A DNA stretch of 49,590 nt from Alphaproteobacteria bacterium UBA2903 (GTDB lineage Bacteria; Pseudomonadota; Alphaproteobacteria; CAAGCB01; CAG-977). Shown in pieces: positions 40,001 to 48,300 of the stretch (the stretch's first letter is position 1; each line of letters starts with the position of its first letter). The notes under the pieces are model-generated. The model saw only the letters and a list, made by a program, of their open reading frames with translations, made no database searches and was not told the DNA's origin. The stretch is taken from contig DEDN01000006.1 of assembly GCA_002349565.1 (NCBI GenBank), positions 1 to 49,590 on the forward strand. Direction: 5' to 3'. Made by a program: the position numbers and the translations under genes.

Positions 40001-40384
40001 TTGCAAAGCGTAGCGGATGGGGCCGAAAAACGCGGACAAAGTGCCGAACAAAACGGGAAGGATAATCAGCAGTCCCGCATTGTTGGCAAAGAAAACCAGT
40101 CCCGCGGTCAGCATCAGCGCCAATTCCGCCAGTTTGACCGAACGGGTCAGCTTGATGCGCCCGTATTTTTTCGCCAAAAGGGTCGCGCGCGCCGAAAATA
40201 AAAAGAACGGCAACAGCAAAAGCCCCGCAATCAGGTTTGACGGATCGGGCGATTGCTGTGTGATGCGCACGGCGATAATCGTCAGCAAAGCGATTTTGAA
40301 CAGGCTGTTCGTCAGTCCGTCAAACAAAACGGCAAACAGGCTTTTTGCGGCTTTGACCAAGTTTTCTGTGGAATGGGAAGACAT
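37004..40384 (-). CDS. aas: Three-domain Aas-type protein: MFS lysophospholipid transporter, PlsC acyltransferase, acyl-ACP synthetase
   Basis: 1,126 aa. The MFS (LplT-like) part spans about 10-415 with 10-12 membrane segments. The PlsC acyltransferase covers about 430-620 with VANHTSLLDG (HX4D) and FPEQRISVTG. The AMP-forming synthetase covers about 690-1,115 with LFTSGSEGMPKAVLLSH (P-loop), EGYGATEAAP, WHDTGDIVAVDKDGF and a C-terminal Lys in GTGKFDY. It would flip lysophosphatidylethanolamine inward and re-acylate it, recycling phospholipid. In E. coli LplT and Aas are separate; the single-chain form is known in alphaproteobacteria. It is monocistronic. Confidence 0.93.
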   Translation of the reverse strand: MSSHSTENLVKAAKSLFAVLFDGLTNSLFKIALLTIIAVRITQQSPDPSNLIAGLLLLPFFLFSARATLLAKKYGRIKLTRSVKLAELALMLTAGLVFFANNAGLLIILPVLFGTLSAFFGPIRYALQPERLDEKDFIGSDAYTSKSTYVSIVVAILFGVLLPVRLAALCLILLSLASYLATRSVAETNAEPDLRKFDRNFLKGIRSTLRTVRRYPLIHRSILGATWFWSLGLLVVLLIYPLITQVFHTDAFAAAFLLGLYALGVGAGIAYCTRLLRGVVHTTYVPISTLGIAACFLALSVLTADYGIPAEHVDFVEFITRFRPVVFSFFFFLLAFCCGMYITPLNNLIQKKATDANRAAVFAANNIINAAGIAVVALIVAVLRHFDLGISAIFLLFALASFVVSVYNCSVLPAALVRSIAQTILETLFRVTVKGLPNFQESGKRVLIVANHTSLLDGLLIAAFMPEKITFVIKPEWENRWFARFFSLMVDLYPLDLNNPLSLRSLIDLIKRNNKVMIFPEQRISVTGALMKVYEGAGIVAEKANANILPVRINGAQYSKFSLLKTKFKTQYFPKITINIMPHKKFDIDPALTGRMRNHEVSLQLYTMMSEMMYASSKINEHLFTGLLNAQKIHGKHHIIAEDISRKPLRYKTLILKSYVLGRTFDRLLPNEERLGILLPNVLANLVVFFALQSRDKVPAMLNFSSGIAQVLSCIKTVGLKTVVTSHKFIESGKLEKLEAAIRDAGINLVYMEDFAQQVSGEDKFRGITDYLLSRKPKHAADQTAAILFTSGSEGMPKAVLLSHINFQANRYQALSILDLNSNDVFFNALPMFHAFGLGIGTLLTTLSGIKTFYYPSPLHYRIVPELVYATNATILCGTDTFFAGYGASAHPYDFFALRYAIVGAEKLKETTAELWSRKFGIRILEGYGATEAAPLIAVNTPMYIKAGTVGRLVPGLEARLEDVPGITEGKRLFVRGDNIMQGYMKADKPCVLQPPADGWHDTGDIVAVDKDGFVAIKGRAKRFAKIGGEMISLTAIEQELAKLYEGAVQGVVAIADVKKGEQLVLITTAENADAAQIRAYIKQAGLNDLGTPSKIIIVKEPPILGTGKFDYVSAQKMAEEKFGAE

Positions 40385-40405
40385 GCTTAAATCCTCGGGA
40401 GTATT

Positions 40406-40443
40406 AAAAAAGACAGACCCGCCCGTTTAAAGGAAAGGTCTGT
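40406..40443 (-). terminator. Terminator downstream of the 40-codon ORF
   Basis: On the minus strand ACAGACC/GGTCTGT (40443-40437 with 40419-40413) is followed by a C and T6 (40411-40406). It separates the small ORF from aas. Confidence 0.75.
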
Positions 40444-40452
40444 TTGAAAGGG

Positions 40453-40575
40453 TCAGTTTTCTTTTTTGGGTTCGCGCACGGCAATCGGCATCAACGGCAT
40501 CCTGTTAAACGAACAGTTGTTCGACGGCTTTGCGAAACGGGAAAAAAACAGTATGTTCGATTTTGGAAACGGCAT
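40453..40575 (-). CDS. Candidate 40-residue small protein
   Basis: ATG at 40575, stop TGA at 40453. AAGGAG sits 5 bases before the ATG, the best-placed ribosome-binding site in this gap, and an intrinsic terminator follows. The peptide is basic (MPFPKSNILFFSRFAKPSNN to VREPKKEN), with no signal or membrane segment. Its last residues REPKKE and the underlying 19 bases are identical to the end of ctrA (42675 region). It may be a genuine short gene or the scrambled 3' remnant of a ctrA duplication. Function unknown. Confidence 0.45.
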   Translation of the reverse strand: MPFPKSNILFFSRFAKPSNNCSFNRMPLMPIAVREPKKEN

Positions 40576-40579
40576 GAAA

Positions 40580-40951
40580 GCTCCTTAATATGTAATTTTC
40601 ACTAATTTACATTTTTAAAGCTCTTTCGTCTACTACATTTTTCTGAAAAATCGGGCGGTCGAGCATAATTTTCGAATCAATATGCACGGGAATGCTGTTG
40701 CGCAAATTTTTCTTGAAAATAAAACTGTAGGACAGTATCCTGTTTCGGTATCGGCAATTTTGATTGCCGGTGAAGTGCCTTGAAAGGGGCGCGGAGTCGT
40801 AAGAAGCTCTTGCTATGAGTTTAAGCAAAAAAAGAGAAAAACTAGATATTTCAAAGCTTAGTTGGAAAATCATAAGAAGTTTTCTATAAAGAAGTGAAGA
40901 TCAGAAATAGGTGTGAGGCAATATAGAAAGAATTAAGAAGGTTATATTCTA
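40580..40951. other. AT-rich gap without a supported gene
   Basis: About 370 bases between the small ORF and the first island lipoprotein. The right part is markedly AT-rich and holds the presumed promoter of the 40952 gene. An 88-codon minus-strand frame (40607-40873) has no ribosome-binding site and no recognisable content; it could be a decayed gene. No RNA gene or inverted repeat of insertion-sequence type was seen. Confidence 0.5.
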
Positions 40952-41722
40952 ATGAGGCGTTTACAGATTGCATTACAGTTTACTATAATATTCGTTTCTT
41001 CGTGCACATCAAATTACTATGAAGATTTTTATTCCTCCTATGAACAACCGATTGAAAAATGCGATGTGCTAAAAAAAACAAGTCCGCAGATAGTTGAAAT
41101 TGAAGATTTGTCAATGCTTCCTGAGTGGGAAGCAAAAGGATATTGTGTATTAGGAAAATCAGAATTTGAGGGAAAATGGCAATCGCGTGCTTGGGCGGTA
41201 GACCATGCCCAAAAAATCGGAGCATCTCATATTTTGACGTATTTTCAAAACACATATATGAAATTACAGAATACTCCGATGTCTGTTCCTGTTGCTAATA
41301 CAACATATCATACGGGAAATATTTACACTCCCAATCACAATATTTCTTATTCAGGAACGTCCACCAGCTATCAACTGGCAAATTTTGCAGTACCAGAAAT
41401 ATATGCAACATGGAAACAGATCGCAATTTTTCTAACTCCTATTAAAAATAGACCTGCCTTTGGTGTAGAGTTTGATGAGGCTTCTAGGATTCCTGGTGCA
41501 ACGGATTCGCCCGTAAAAATCAGACTCGTCTATAACAATTCAATAGCCGAAAAAAATGGCATAAAAATCGGCGATGAAGTTGTATCAATAAATGGGATAA
41601 GGATAAAAAATCATAAAGAACTAAAAAAATTTTTGTCAAACGAGGAGATTAAGATAATTGAGGTTCGCCATGAAAAAAAGCATTATTATTTTAATATGTG
41701 TCATTTTAAGTTCATGTGTTGA
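40952..41722 (+). CDS. AT-rich lipoprotein with C-terminal PDZ domain
   Basis: 256 aa. A short type II signal peptide ends FVSSC (Cys18). The N-terminal domain (about 35-175) contains GYCVLGKSEFEGKWQSRAWAVDHAQKIGASHILTYF and a Thr/Ser/Tyr/His-rich loop (ANTTYHTGNIYTPNHNISYS). This resembles a surface-lipoprotein domain found fused to PDZ in other proteobacteria; I recall the pattern but cannot name the family. A PDZ domain follows (about 185-245: SPVKIRLVYNNSIAEKNGIKIGDEVVSINGIRIKNHKEL). There is no protease domain. Low GC and AT-rich codons mark it as recently acquired. The next gene starts 53 bases before its stop. Confidence 0.72.
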   Translation: MRRLQIALQFTIIFVSSCTSNYYEDFYSSYEQPIEKCDVLKKTSPQIVEIEDLSMLPEWEAKGYCVLGKSEFEGKWQSRAWAVDHAQKIGASHILTYFQNTYMKLQNTPMSVPVANTTYHTGNIYTPNHNISYSGTSTSYQLANFAVPEIYATWKQIAIFLTPIKNRPAFGVEFDEASRIPGATDSPVKIRLVYNNSIAEKNGIKIGDEVVSINGIRIKNHKELKKFLSNEEIKIIEVRHEKKHYYFNMCHFKFMC

Positions 41723-42269
41723 AATTTCCTCTGGATATACTATTTCTCAGCCACTAAACAAATATACACCTATTTCGTCTCAAAAATACGATGTTACGTA
41801 TTCAGTAAGTTACTTTGCAAATCGTTTGGATATCATAGGGGCTAATTCTGAAACGGATTTTCGGGTTAAAATTGCTGAAAAGTTAAAGAAAACAGGACTC
41901 TTTTCAAAAGTAACGTATACTTCATTTGAAAATAAAAGTGATTACCACTATCATTTTAAAATTATATTTAATGCGCCCTCAGTGAATGAGGAAATGCCAG
42001 TCATATATTTATCGGGCGTTACAATGCTTTTGATTCCTGCGTGGGAAACCGCTTCATTAGATTTTTCAGGAATCGTTTATTTTAAAAATAAAGAAATTTA
42101 CAGCTCATCCACTCCTGAAATAATAAAATGTTATTGGTGGCTTCCATTAATTCCTATAGGAATTATTTGGAATGATTGGTTTGCGATGCAGCATGTAGAA
42201 AATAAAGAAATGAACTATGTGATAAATAAATTATCCGACTTTCATCAAAGAGCATTTATAAATAAGTGA
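41670..42269 (+). CDS. AT-rich small lipoprotein, partner of the PDZ lipoprotein
   Basis: 199 aa from the ATG at 41670, with GAGG about 8 bases upstream; it begins a signal peptide MKKSIIILICVILSSC (Cys16 lipidated). A mixed alpha-beta domain follows (FRVKIAEKLKKTGLFSKVTYTSFENKSDYHYHFKIIF), then two hydrophobic stretches (about 110-125, VIYLSGVTMLLIPAW, and about 150-170, WWLPLIPIGIIWNDWF). No family recognised. It overlaps the PDZ lipoprotein gene by 53 bases in another frame, so the two are coupled and probably act together in the envelope. Base composition is as foreign as that of its neighbour. Confidence 0.7.
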   Translation: MKKSIIILICVILSSCVEISSGYTISQPLNKYTPISSQKYDVTYSVSYFANRLDIIGANSETDFRVKIAEKLKKTGLFSKVTYTSFENKSDYHYHFKIIFNAPSVNEEMPVIYLSGVTMLLIPAWETASLDFSGIVYFKNKEIYSSSTPEIIKCYWWLPLIPIGIIWNDWFAMQHVENKEMNYVINKLSDFHQRAFINK

Positions 42270-42441
42270 AGTGTAACAACAGTTGTTTAAGATTGATAAT
42301 GATTGCAAGCTGAAAAATTTGTAGGGATACAAGGAATGATTTTATTCATTAGCAGGAACGAAAGGACGCCCCAGAAGACGCCGTAAATGTGCGTTAAAAA
42401 ACTGTCGGATTGATAAAAAGAAAAGCGCCTGTGTCGTTTTG

Positions 42442-42603
42442 ATGGAACCCGTTGCGGATGAAAAAATATCCATTCCCATGTTCTCTTCGGCAATGTCGTC
42501 GCTGTTCCAAAAAGACGAGGTTTTTAACGGATGCCTAAGTTTTTTCGGAATTGTTTTCGGTTTGTTTGTTATGTTTGTTCGCTCTCTTTACAGAAAAGAG
42601 TGA
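42442..42603 (+). CDS. Possible 53-residue single-pass membrane peptide
   Basis: ATG at 42442, stop at 42603. The C-terminal half is a membrane helix (LSFFGIVFGLFVMFVRSLYRKE) with positive charges after it. There is no clear ribosome-binding site; the frame stays open upstream for about 40 codons with basic residues, so it may be the tail of a decayed gene. Base composition is closer to the core genome than the island genes. A terminator follows. Confidence 0.3.
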   Translation: MEPVADEKISIPMFSSAMSSLFQKDEVFNGCLSFFGIVFGLFVMFVRSLYRKE

Positions 42604-42614
42604 AGCATTGATAC

Positions 42615-42648
42615 ACAAAAGCAACCTGTTGGAAAAGGTTGCTTTTGT
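42615..42648. terminator. Bidirectional terminator downstream of ctrA
   Basis: A 12-bp stem ACAAAAGCAACC/GGTTGCTTTTGT (42615-42626 with 42637-42648) has a 10-base loop and lies 21 bases past the ctrA stop. Confidence 0.85.
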
Positions 42649-42669
42649 AAAATTCAACGACTGTTTGGG

Positions 42670-43356
42670 TTATCCCTCTTTTTTGGGTTCGCGCAGAACG
42701 TACCCGCGTCCCCAGACGGTTTCGATATAATCGTCGCCGCCCGTGGCGTCTTTGATTTTTTTACGCAGTTTGCAGATGAACACGTCGATGATTTTCAGTT
42801 CGGGTTCGTCCATGCCGTTGTACAGGTGGTTCAGAAACTGCTCTTTGCTCAGCGTTGTTCCTTTGGACAGCGACAGGCGTTCCAAAATGCCGTATTCGCG
42901 TCCCGTCAAGTGCAAAGGCTTGCCGTTGACGAACGCGGTGCGGGTGTCCAGATTGACTTCGATTGCGCCCGTGCGGATGACGGATTCCGAATGTCCTTTC
43001 GAGCGGCGAACCAACGCGCGGATACGGGCGATAAGCTCGGCCTTGTCAAACGGTTTGGTCAGATAGTCGTCCGCGCCCGTTGAAAAGCCTTTGACTTTTT
43101 TATCCGCGCCCGACAATCCCGACAAAATCAAAACGGGAGTGTTGATTTTGGACGCGCGCAGGCGTTTCAAAACTTCGTATCCGTCAATATCGGGCAGCAT
43201 CAAATCCAGAATGATGACATCGTAGTCGTACAGTTTGCCGATTTCCAATCCGTCTTCGCCCAAAACGGTGGTGTCAACGACCATGCCTTCTTTGTGCAGG
43301 ACGGCTTCGATTGTTTGAGCCATCGCCTGATCGTCTTCGACTAATAAAACGCGCAT
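42670..43356 (-). CDS. ctrA: Cell-cycle response regulator CtrA
   Basis: 228 aa from the ATG at 43356 (AAAGGAA 7 bases upstream). Longer frames run antisense into fliI. The receiver domain has Asp51 as phospho-acceptor (VIILDLMLPDIDG), the acidic pair EDD near the start and Lys in LTKPF. The OmpR-type winged helix includes LSLSKGTTLSKEQFLNHLYNGMDEPELKIIDVFICKLRKKI, almost the Caulobacter CtrA sequence. It controls flagellar, division and replication genes through TTAA-N7-TTAA. A perfect site lies upstream of its own start. The C-terminus is REPKKEG, without the Ala-Ala ending that marks Caulobacter CtrA for ClpXP. Confidence 0.95.
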   Translation of the reverse strand: MRVLLVEDDQAMAQTIEAVLHKEGMVVDTTVLGEDGLEIGKLYDYDVIILDLMLPDIDGYEVLKRLRASKINTPVLILSGLSGADKKVKGFSTGADDYLTKPFDKAELIARIRALVRRSKGHSESVIRTGAIEVNLDTRTAFVNGKPLHLTGREYGILERLSLSKGTTLSKEQFLNHLYNGMDEPELKIIDVFICKLRKKIKDATGGDDYIETVWGRGYVLREPKKEG

Positions 43357-43385
43357 AGGAAATTCCTTTTTCGGACAAAATGAAA

Positions 43386-43400
43386 TTAACAGCTTATTAA
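43386..43400. promoter_or_regulatory. CtrA box in the ctrA-fliI divergent promoter
   Basis: TTAA-CAGCTTA-TTAA, the exact TTAA-N7-TTAA consensus, lies 30 bases before the ctrA ATG and about 100 bases before fliI. A further TTAA at 43409-43412 follows with an 8-base gap. It could serve autoregulation of ctrA, activation of fliIJ, or both. Confidence 0.8.
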
Positions 43401-43501
43401 CTTTATGTTTAATAACGCCGATATGCAAGCCGAAAAAATCAAAAAGCGGGCTTTTTTTATGCGGGAAAACATTATATAAAGGGATAAAAGGAAAAAAGCC
43501 G

Positions 43502-44845
43502 ATGGATGAATGGCACAAAAGTTTGATTGATGATATTGACGCTTTGTCCGAATACCGGTCGTACGGATCGGTTTCGGCGGTCAAAGGAATGCTGGTCGAA
43601 ATGACGGGCGCGCGTTCGGAACTGTCCGTCGGCGACCGCTGTACGATTTTGGCGCGCGCGGGCAAAAAAGTCCCCGCCGAAGTCGTCGGCTTCAACGGCG
43701 GTAAAGTGCTGTTGATGCCGTTTGTGAACCTTGACGGCGTAGGCCCCGGAAACGAGGTTGATTTAAGCAACGCGCATCCCGTCTTGTATCCCGATATTTC
43801 TTGGCTGGGGCGGGTGATTAACGCTATGGGCGAACCCGTCGACGGCAAAGGTCCGTTGAAAAAAGGCAAGGTGCCGTGCTTGATTCACGCGTCGCCGCCG
43901 CCCGCCAATTCGCGCGAACGCGTCGCGGGCAAAGCCGATTTGGGCGTGCGGGCGATTAACACTTTTCTGACGCTGTGCAAAGGACAGCGTATGGGCATCT
44001 TTGCGGGATCGGGCGTGGGCAAATCGTCCTTGATGGCGATGATGGCGCGGCATACGCAGTTGGATGTGACGGTGTTGGGGCTTATCGGCGAACGCGGACG
44101 CGAAGCGCGCGAGTTCATCGAGGACGATTTGGGCGTCGAAGGCATGAAGCGCAGTGTCGTCGTGGTGGCGACGTCGGACGAAAGCCCTTTGATGCGGCGG
44201 CAGGCGGCGTATGTCGCGATGACGGTCGCCGAGTATTTTCGCGATTTGCACAACAACGTTTTGTGCATGATGGACAGTATTACCCGTTTCGCGATGGCGC
44301 AAAGGGAAATCAGTTTGTCCGCGGGCGAACCGCCGGCGACCAAAGGCTACACGCCGACGGTGTTTGCGGAACTGCCCCGTTTGCTGGAACGCGCGGGACC
44401 GGGGCGCATCGGGTCGGGGTCGATTACGGGGCTGTTCACCGTGCTGGTGGACGGCGACGATCACAACGAACCGATTGCCGACGCGGTGCGCGGCATTTTG
44501 GACGGTCACATCGTTTTGGAACGCGCGATTGCCGAACGCAACCGCTATCCCGCGGTCAACCTGTTGCGCAGTATTTCGCGTACCATGCCGGGGTGCAACT
44601 CGGACGAGGAAAACGCCCTTGTCAACCGCGCGCGCGCTTTGATTGCGACGTACGAAGACATGGCGGAGCTGATTCGGTTGGGCGCGTACAAGCACGGGTC
44701 GAACGCGCAAGTCGACGAAGCGATTTTCTATTATGACAAGCTGGAAGCCTTTTTGTCGCAAAAGAAAAAGGAAAAAGTCGATTTTGCAACGGGCTATCAG
44801 CAGCTGAAGGACATTTTGTCGCAAAAACCCGCCGGTGCTGAATAA
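43502..44845 (+). CDS. fliI: Flagellar export ATPase FliI
   Basis: 447 aa. The N-terminal barrel domain covers about 20-95. Walker A is GSGVGKSS (169-176), followed by LIGERGREAREFIED, the Walker B region VLCMMDSITRFAMAQREI, and the FliI/YscN-specific GEPPATKGYTPTVFAELPRLLERAG. It forms a hexamer that energises type III flagellar export with FliJ and FliH. fliJ overlaps its stop (TAATG). The gene lies divergently beside ctrA with a CtrA box between, as expected for an alphaproteobacterial class II flagellar gene. No other flagellar genes are in the window. Confidence 0.95.
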   Translation: MDEWHKSLIDDIDALSEYRSYGSVSAVKGMLVEMTGARSELSVGDRCTILARAGKKVPAEVVGFNGGKVLLMPFVNLDGVGPGNEVDLSNAHPVLYPDISWLGRVINAMGEPVDGKGPLKKGKVPCLIHASPPPANSRERVAGKADLGVRAINTFLTLCKGQRMGIFAGSGVGKSSLMAMMARHTQLDVTVLGLIGERGREAREFIEDDLGVEGMKRSVVVVATSDESPLMRRQAAYVAMTVAEYFRDLHNNVLCMMDSITRFAMAQREISLSAGEPPATKGYTPTVFAELPRLLERAGPGRIGSGSITGLFTVLVDGDDHNEPIADAVRGILDGHIVLERAIAERNRYPAVNLLRSISRTMPGCNSDEENALVNRARALIATYEDMAELIRLGAYKHGSNAQVDEAIFYYDKLEAFLSQKKKEKVDFATGYQQLKDILSQKPAGAE

Positions 44846-45303
44846 TGGCGAAAAACGACCTGAAAACGCTGATACGCGTGCATCAATTCGAACTGGATGA
44901 AAAACGCCGGCAGTTGGGCAATCTGCTGCGGTTTGAACAATCGCTGGAAAACCGCAAAATCCTGCTTGCCAAACGGTTTAAAGAGGAAGAGGAAGCCGCC
45001 AAAAGCGACCAAACGGCGGCACTGACGTTCGGCGCGTATGTCGATTGGCACATCGACGAAACCAAACGGGTCGAACGCGCTTTGGTCGACGTTCGGCAGG
45101 AAATCGCGCTGATGCGCGACGAAATCAGGGAAGCGTATCAGGAGCTTAAGACTTTTGAAATCACGCAGGAAAACCGTGAAAAACGCGAAGCGGCGGAGCT
45201 GGAGCGCAAAAACAACGCCGTGCTGGATGAAATCGGATTGACGCTTTATCGGCGGCGGCAAGAGGAAAATGCCGAAAGCGAAGGGGACGAAAAGCAGCCT
45301 TGA
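44845..45303 (+). CDS. fliJ: Flagellar export protein FliJ
   Basis: 152 aa, almost wholly a two-helix antiparallel coiled coil: basic/acidic heptads LIRVHQFELDEKRRQLGNLL, then ERALVDVRQEIALMRDEIREAYQELKTFEI. The sequence is poorly conserved in the family, so the call rests on length, coiled coil and one-base overlap with fliI. FliJ inserts into the FliI ring and helps open the export gate. Confidence 0.88.
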   Translation: MAKNDLKTLIRVHQFELDEKRRQLGNLLRFEQSLENRKILLAKRFKEEEEAAKSDQTAALTFGAYVDWHIDETKRVERALVDVRQEIALMRDEIREAYQELKTFEITQENREKREAAELERKNNAVLDEIGLTLYRRRQEENAESEGDEKQP

Positions 45304-45348
45304 CATCCAAACGGCTGGGAATTTTGTTTCCGTCGTTTTCGAATAATA

Positions 45349-45377
45349 AAAAAGCCCGCTTGATAAGCGGGCTTTTT
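45349..45377. terminator. Bidirectional terminator between fliJ and ileS
   Basis: A 13-bp stem (45349-45361 with 45365-45377) has a GAT loop, an A run on the left and T5 on the right; it serves two convergent genes. Confidence 0.92.
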
Positions 45378-45386
45378 AACGGTTGA

Positions 45387-48300
45387 TTACGCTTTTTTGA
45401 CGGTGAAAGTCACTTTGTCGTCGCCGACTTCCCCGACATCGCCGTCCAAGTCCGAGCATTCGGCGAATTTAACCGCCAAGACCTGCTCGGCAATATACGC
45501 TTCATGTTCTTTCAACGCTTCCAAAACGACGGGAGCGTCGGAAGCATACGCCACTTCGATGCGGTCGGACACGTCGAAACCGCTGTCTTTGCGTTTTTGC
45601 TGAACGACGCGCACAAAGTCGCGGGCAATGCCCTCGCGTTCCAGTTCGGGACGGATTTCCGTGTCCAAAACCACAACCGCCGTGTTGTCGGGCAAAGCCT
45701 GTCCCGCGTTGCCGTCTTTCAGCACCAGACGCAGTTCGAATTCGTCGGGGTTCAAAGTCTGCCCAGCGATTGACAGCGTGCCGTCGGCGTTTTTGCTCCA
45801 TTCGGTCGTTTTGGACGCGGCAAGGATGTCTTTCATATACCGTCCCAGCCGTTTGCCGACCAGCGGCGTAATGATGTACAGCGTTTGGTTCGCCAGTTCG
45901 GAAACGTCCTGCGCCAAAATCAAGTTTTTGACGTTAACTTCGTCCTCAATCAGTTCCGCGTAAGCGTTCAAAGCGTCGGCTTTTGCGCCTGCAACGGTCA
46001 TCGAAGCCAAAGGCAGACGGTTGCGCAGTTTGCGGTCTTCGCGAATCGCTTTGGCGGTCGAACACACGGCGCGCACAAAGTCCATGTCCGCCGCCAGCTT
46101 GTCATCCGCCGCAAACGCGTTGTAATCGGGATAATCCGTCAAATGGACGCTTTCCCCGCCCGTCAGGGAACGGTAAATGTATTCGCACGTCAGCGGCAGC
46201 AGCGGCGCCAAAGCTTTGGACAGCGTGACCAAAACCGTGTACAGCGTGTCGAACGCTTCCGTTCCCTGCGAAACGTCCCAGAAGCGCGCGCGGGAACGGC
46301 GAATGTACCAGTTGTTCATGATTTCAAGGAAATCCGCCACCGCGGCGCAAGCGCTGACAATGTTGCACGCGTCCAGTTCTTCGGTCAGCGTTTTGACCAA
46401 ATCGCGGGTTTTCGCCAGAATATAGCGGTCAAGAATGTCTTTCGGCGCATACAGTTCTTTGGCTTTCAGTCCCTCGGCGTTCGCGTACAGGGTGAAGAAG
46501 TAAAACGCGTTCCACAGCGGGATTAAAGCCTTGCGCGACGATTTCGCGATTTCTTTGCCTTCGCGGTCGATGGACAGGTTGCCGCCGCGCAAAATCGGCG
46601 AAGACACCAAAAACCACCGCAAAGCGTCGGACCCCAGCGTGTTGAACACGTCCGTCGGATCGGGATAGTTGCGCAAACGCTTCGACAGCTTTTGCTGGTT
46701 TTCGTCCAGCACGACACCGTGGCACAAGCATGTCTTGAACGGCGCGCGGTCGAACAAAGCGGTGCTCATCACCATCAGCGTATAGAACCAGCCGCGGGTC
46801 TGCGCCAAGTATTCGACGATGAAATCCGCGGGCGAATGGTTTTCAAACCAGTCTTTGTTTTCAAACGGGTAATGCACCTGCGCGAACGGCATCGAACCCG
46901 ATTCGAACCAGCAGTCCAAAACGTCGTCGACGCGGCGCATCATGGATTTGCCCGTCGGATCGTCTGGGTTCGGACGAACCAGCGTGTCGATGAACGGACG
47001 GTGCAAATCGGTGACTTTCACGCCGAAATCCTTTTCCAATTCGGCAATCGAGCCGTACACGTCGACGCGCGGATATTTCGGGTCGTCGGATTTCCACACG
47101 GGAATCGGCGCGCCCCAGAAACGGTTGCGCGAAATCGACCAGTCGCGCGCGCCCTCCAGCCACATGCCCATCGCCCCGTTTTTGATGTGTTCGGGAATCC
47201 AGTTGATCGTTTGGTTGTTCGCAACCATTTTGTCGCGGAAAGCCGTAACTTTCACAAACCAGCTGTTAATCGCCTTGTAAATCAGCGGGGTGTCCGTGCG
47301 CCAGCAATGCGGGTAGTTGTGCTTGTACATTTCTTTGCGCACCAATTTCCCCTCGACTTTCAGGCGCTTGATGATGGGTTCGTTGGTTTCGAAGACCTGC
47401 ATGCCTTCGTAATCGGGGACTTCCTTGGTAAAGCAGCCTTTGCCGTCCACGGGGCAGACCACGGGGATATCATAAGGCTGACAAGCAATCATGTCGTCTT
47501 CGCCGAATCCGGGGGCGATGTGAACGATTCCCGTGCCGTCTTCGGTCGAAACGTAGTCCGCCTGAATGATTTGAAAAGCGTTCTTCGTGCCTTCGAAGTA
47601 CGGGAACAACGGCTGATAAGTGCGTCCGACCAGCTCCGCCCCTTTGACCGTTTTGACTTTGACCGCTTTTGCCAGTTCGCGTTTGTAGCGGCTGACCAGA
47701 GCGGACGCCAGAACGTACTGAATGCCGTCTTCTTCGTAGAAATCGTAATCAAACTCTTTGTTCACGCACAGCGCCAAGTTCGACGGCAAAGTCCACGGAG
47801 TTGTTGTCCACGCCAAAGCTTTGACGGGTTTCGTTTCGCCCTCGGCGGGATTCAGCGAAAACATTACGGTCACGGACGGATCTTCGCGTTCGCGGTAGCA
47901 GTTGTCCATGCGCGTTTCAAAGTTCGACACGGGGGTTTCCGCCGCCCAGCTGTACGGCTGAATGCGGACGCCTTCGTACATCAAGCCCTTTTTGTACAGT
48001 TCCTTGAACGCCCAAATGATGGATTCCATATAGTTCAAATCCATCGTTTTGTAGTCGTTGTCGAACGACACCCAGCGGGCTTGGCGCTTAACCGTCTGTT
48101 TCCATTCGTTGGTGTACATCAGCACGCGTTCGCGGCAGGTTTCGTTGAATTTGCCGATGCCGTAAGCGGAGATTGCGGCGCGCCCCGAAATGCCCAGAAA
48201 TTTTTCCGTGTCCATTTCGGCGGGCAAGCCGTGGCAGTCCCAGCCGAAGCGGCGTTCAACGCGGTGACCGCGCATTGTTTGATAGCGCGGAACGATATCC

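Noticed and set aside
40607..40873. Minus-strand 88-codon frame in the AT-rich gap
   Set aside because: No ribosome-binding site and no recognisable domain. The C-terminal half (about 50 codons) could be a decayed gene fragment but I cannot support it.
43357..43869. N-terminal extension of ctrA to 43869
   Set aside because: Antisense to fliI and across the promoter with the CtrA box. The start at 43356 matches all CtrA proteins.
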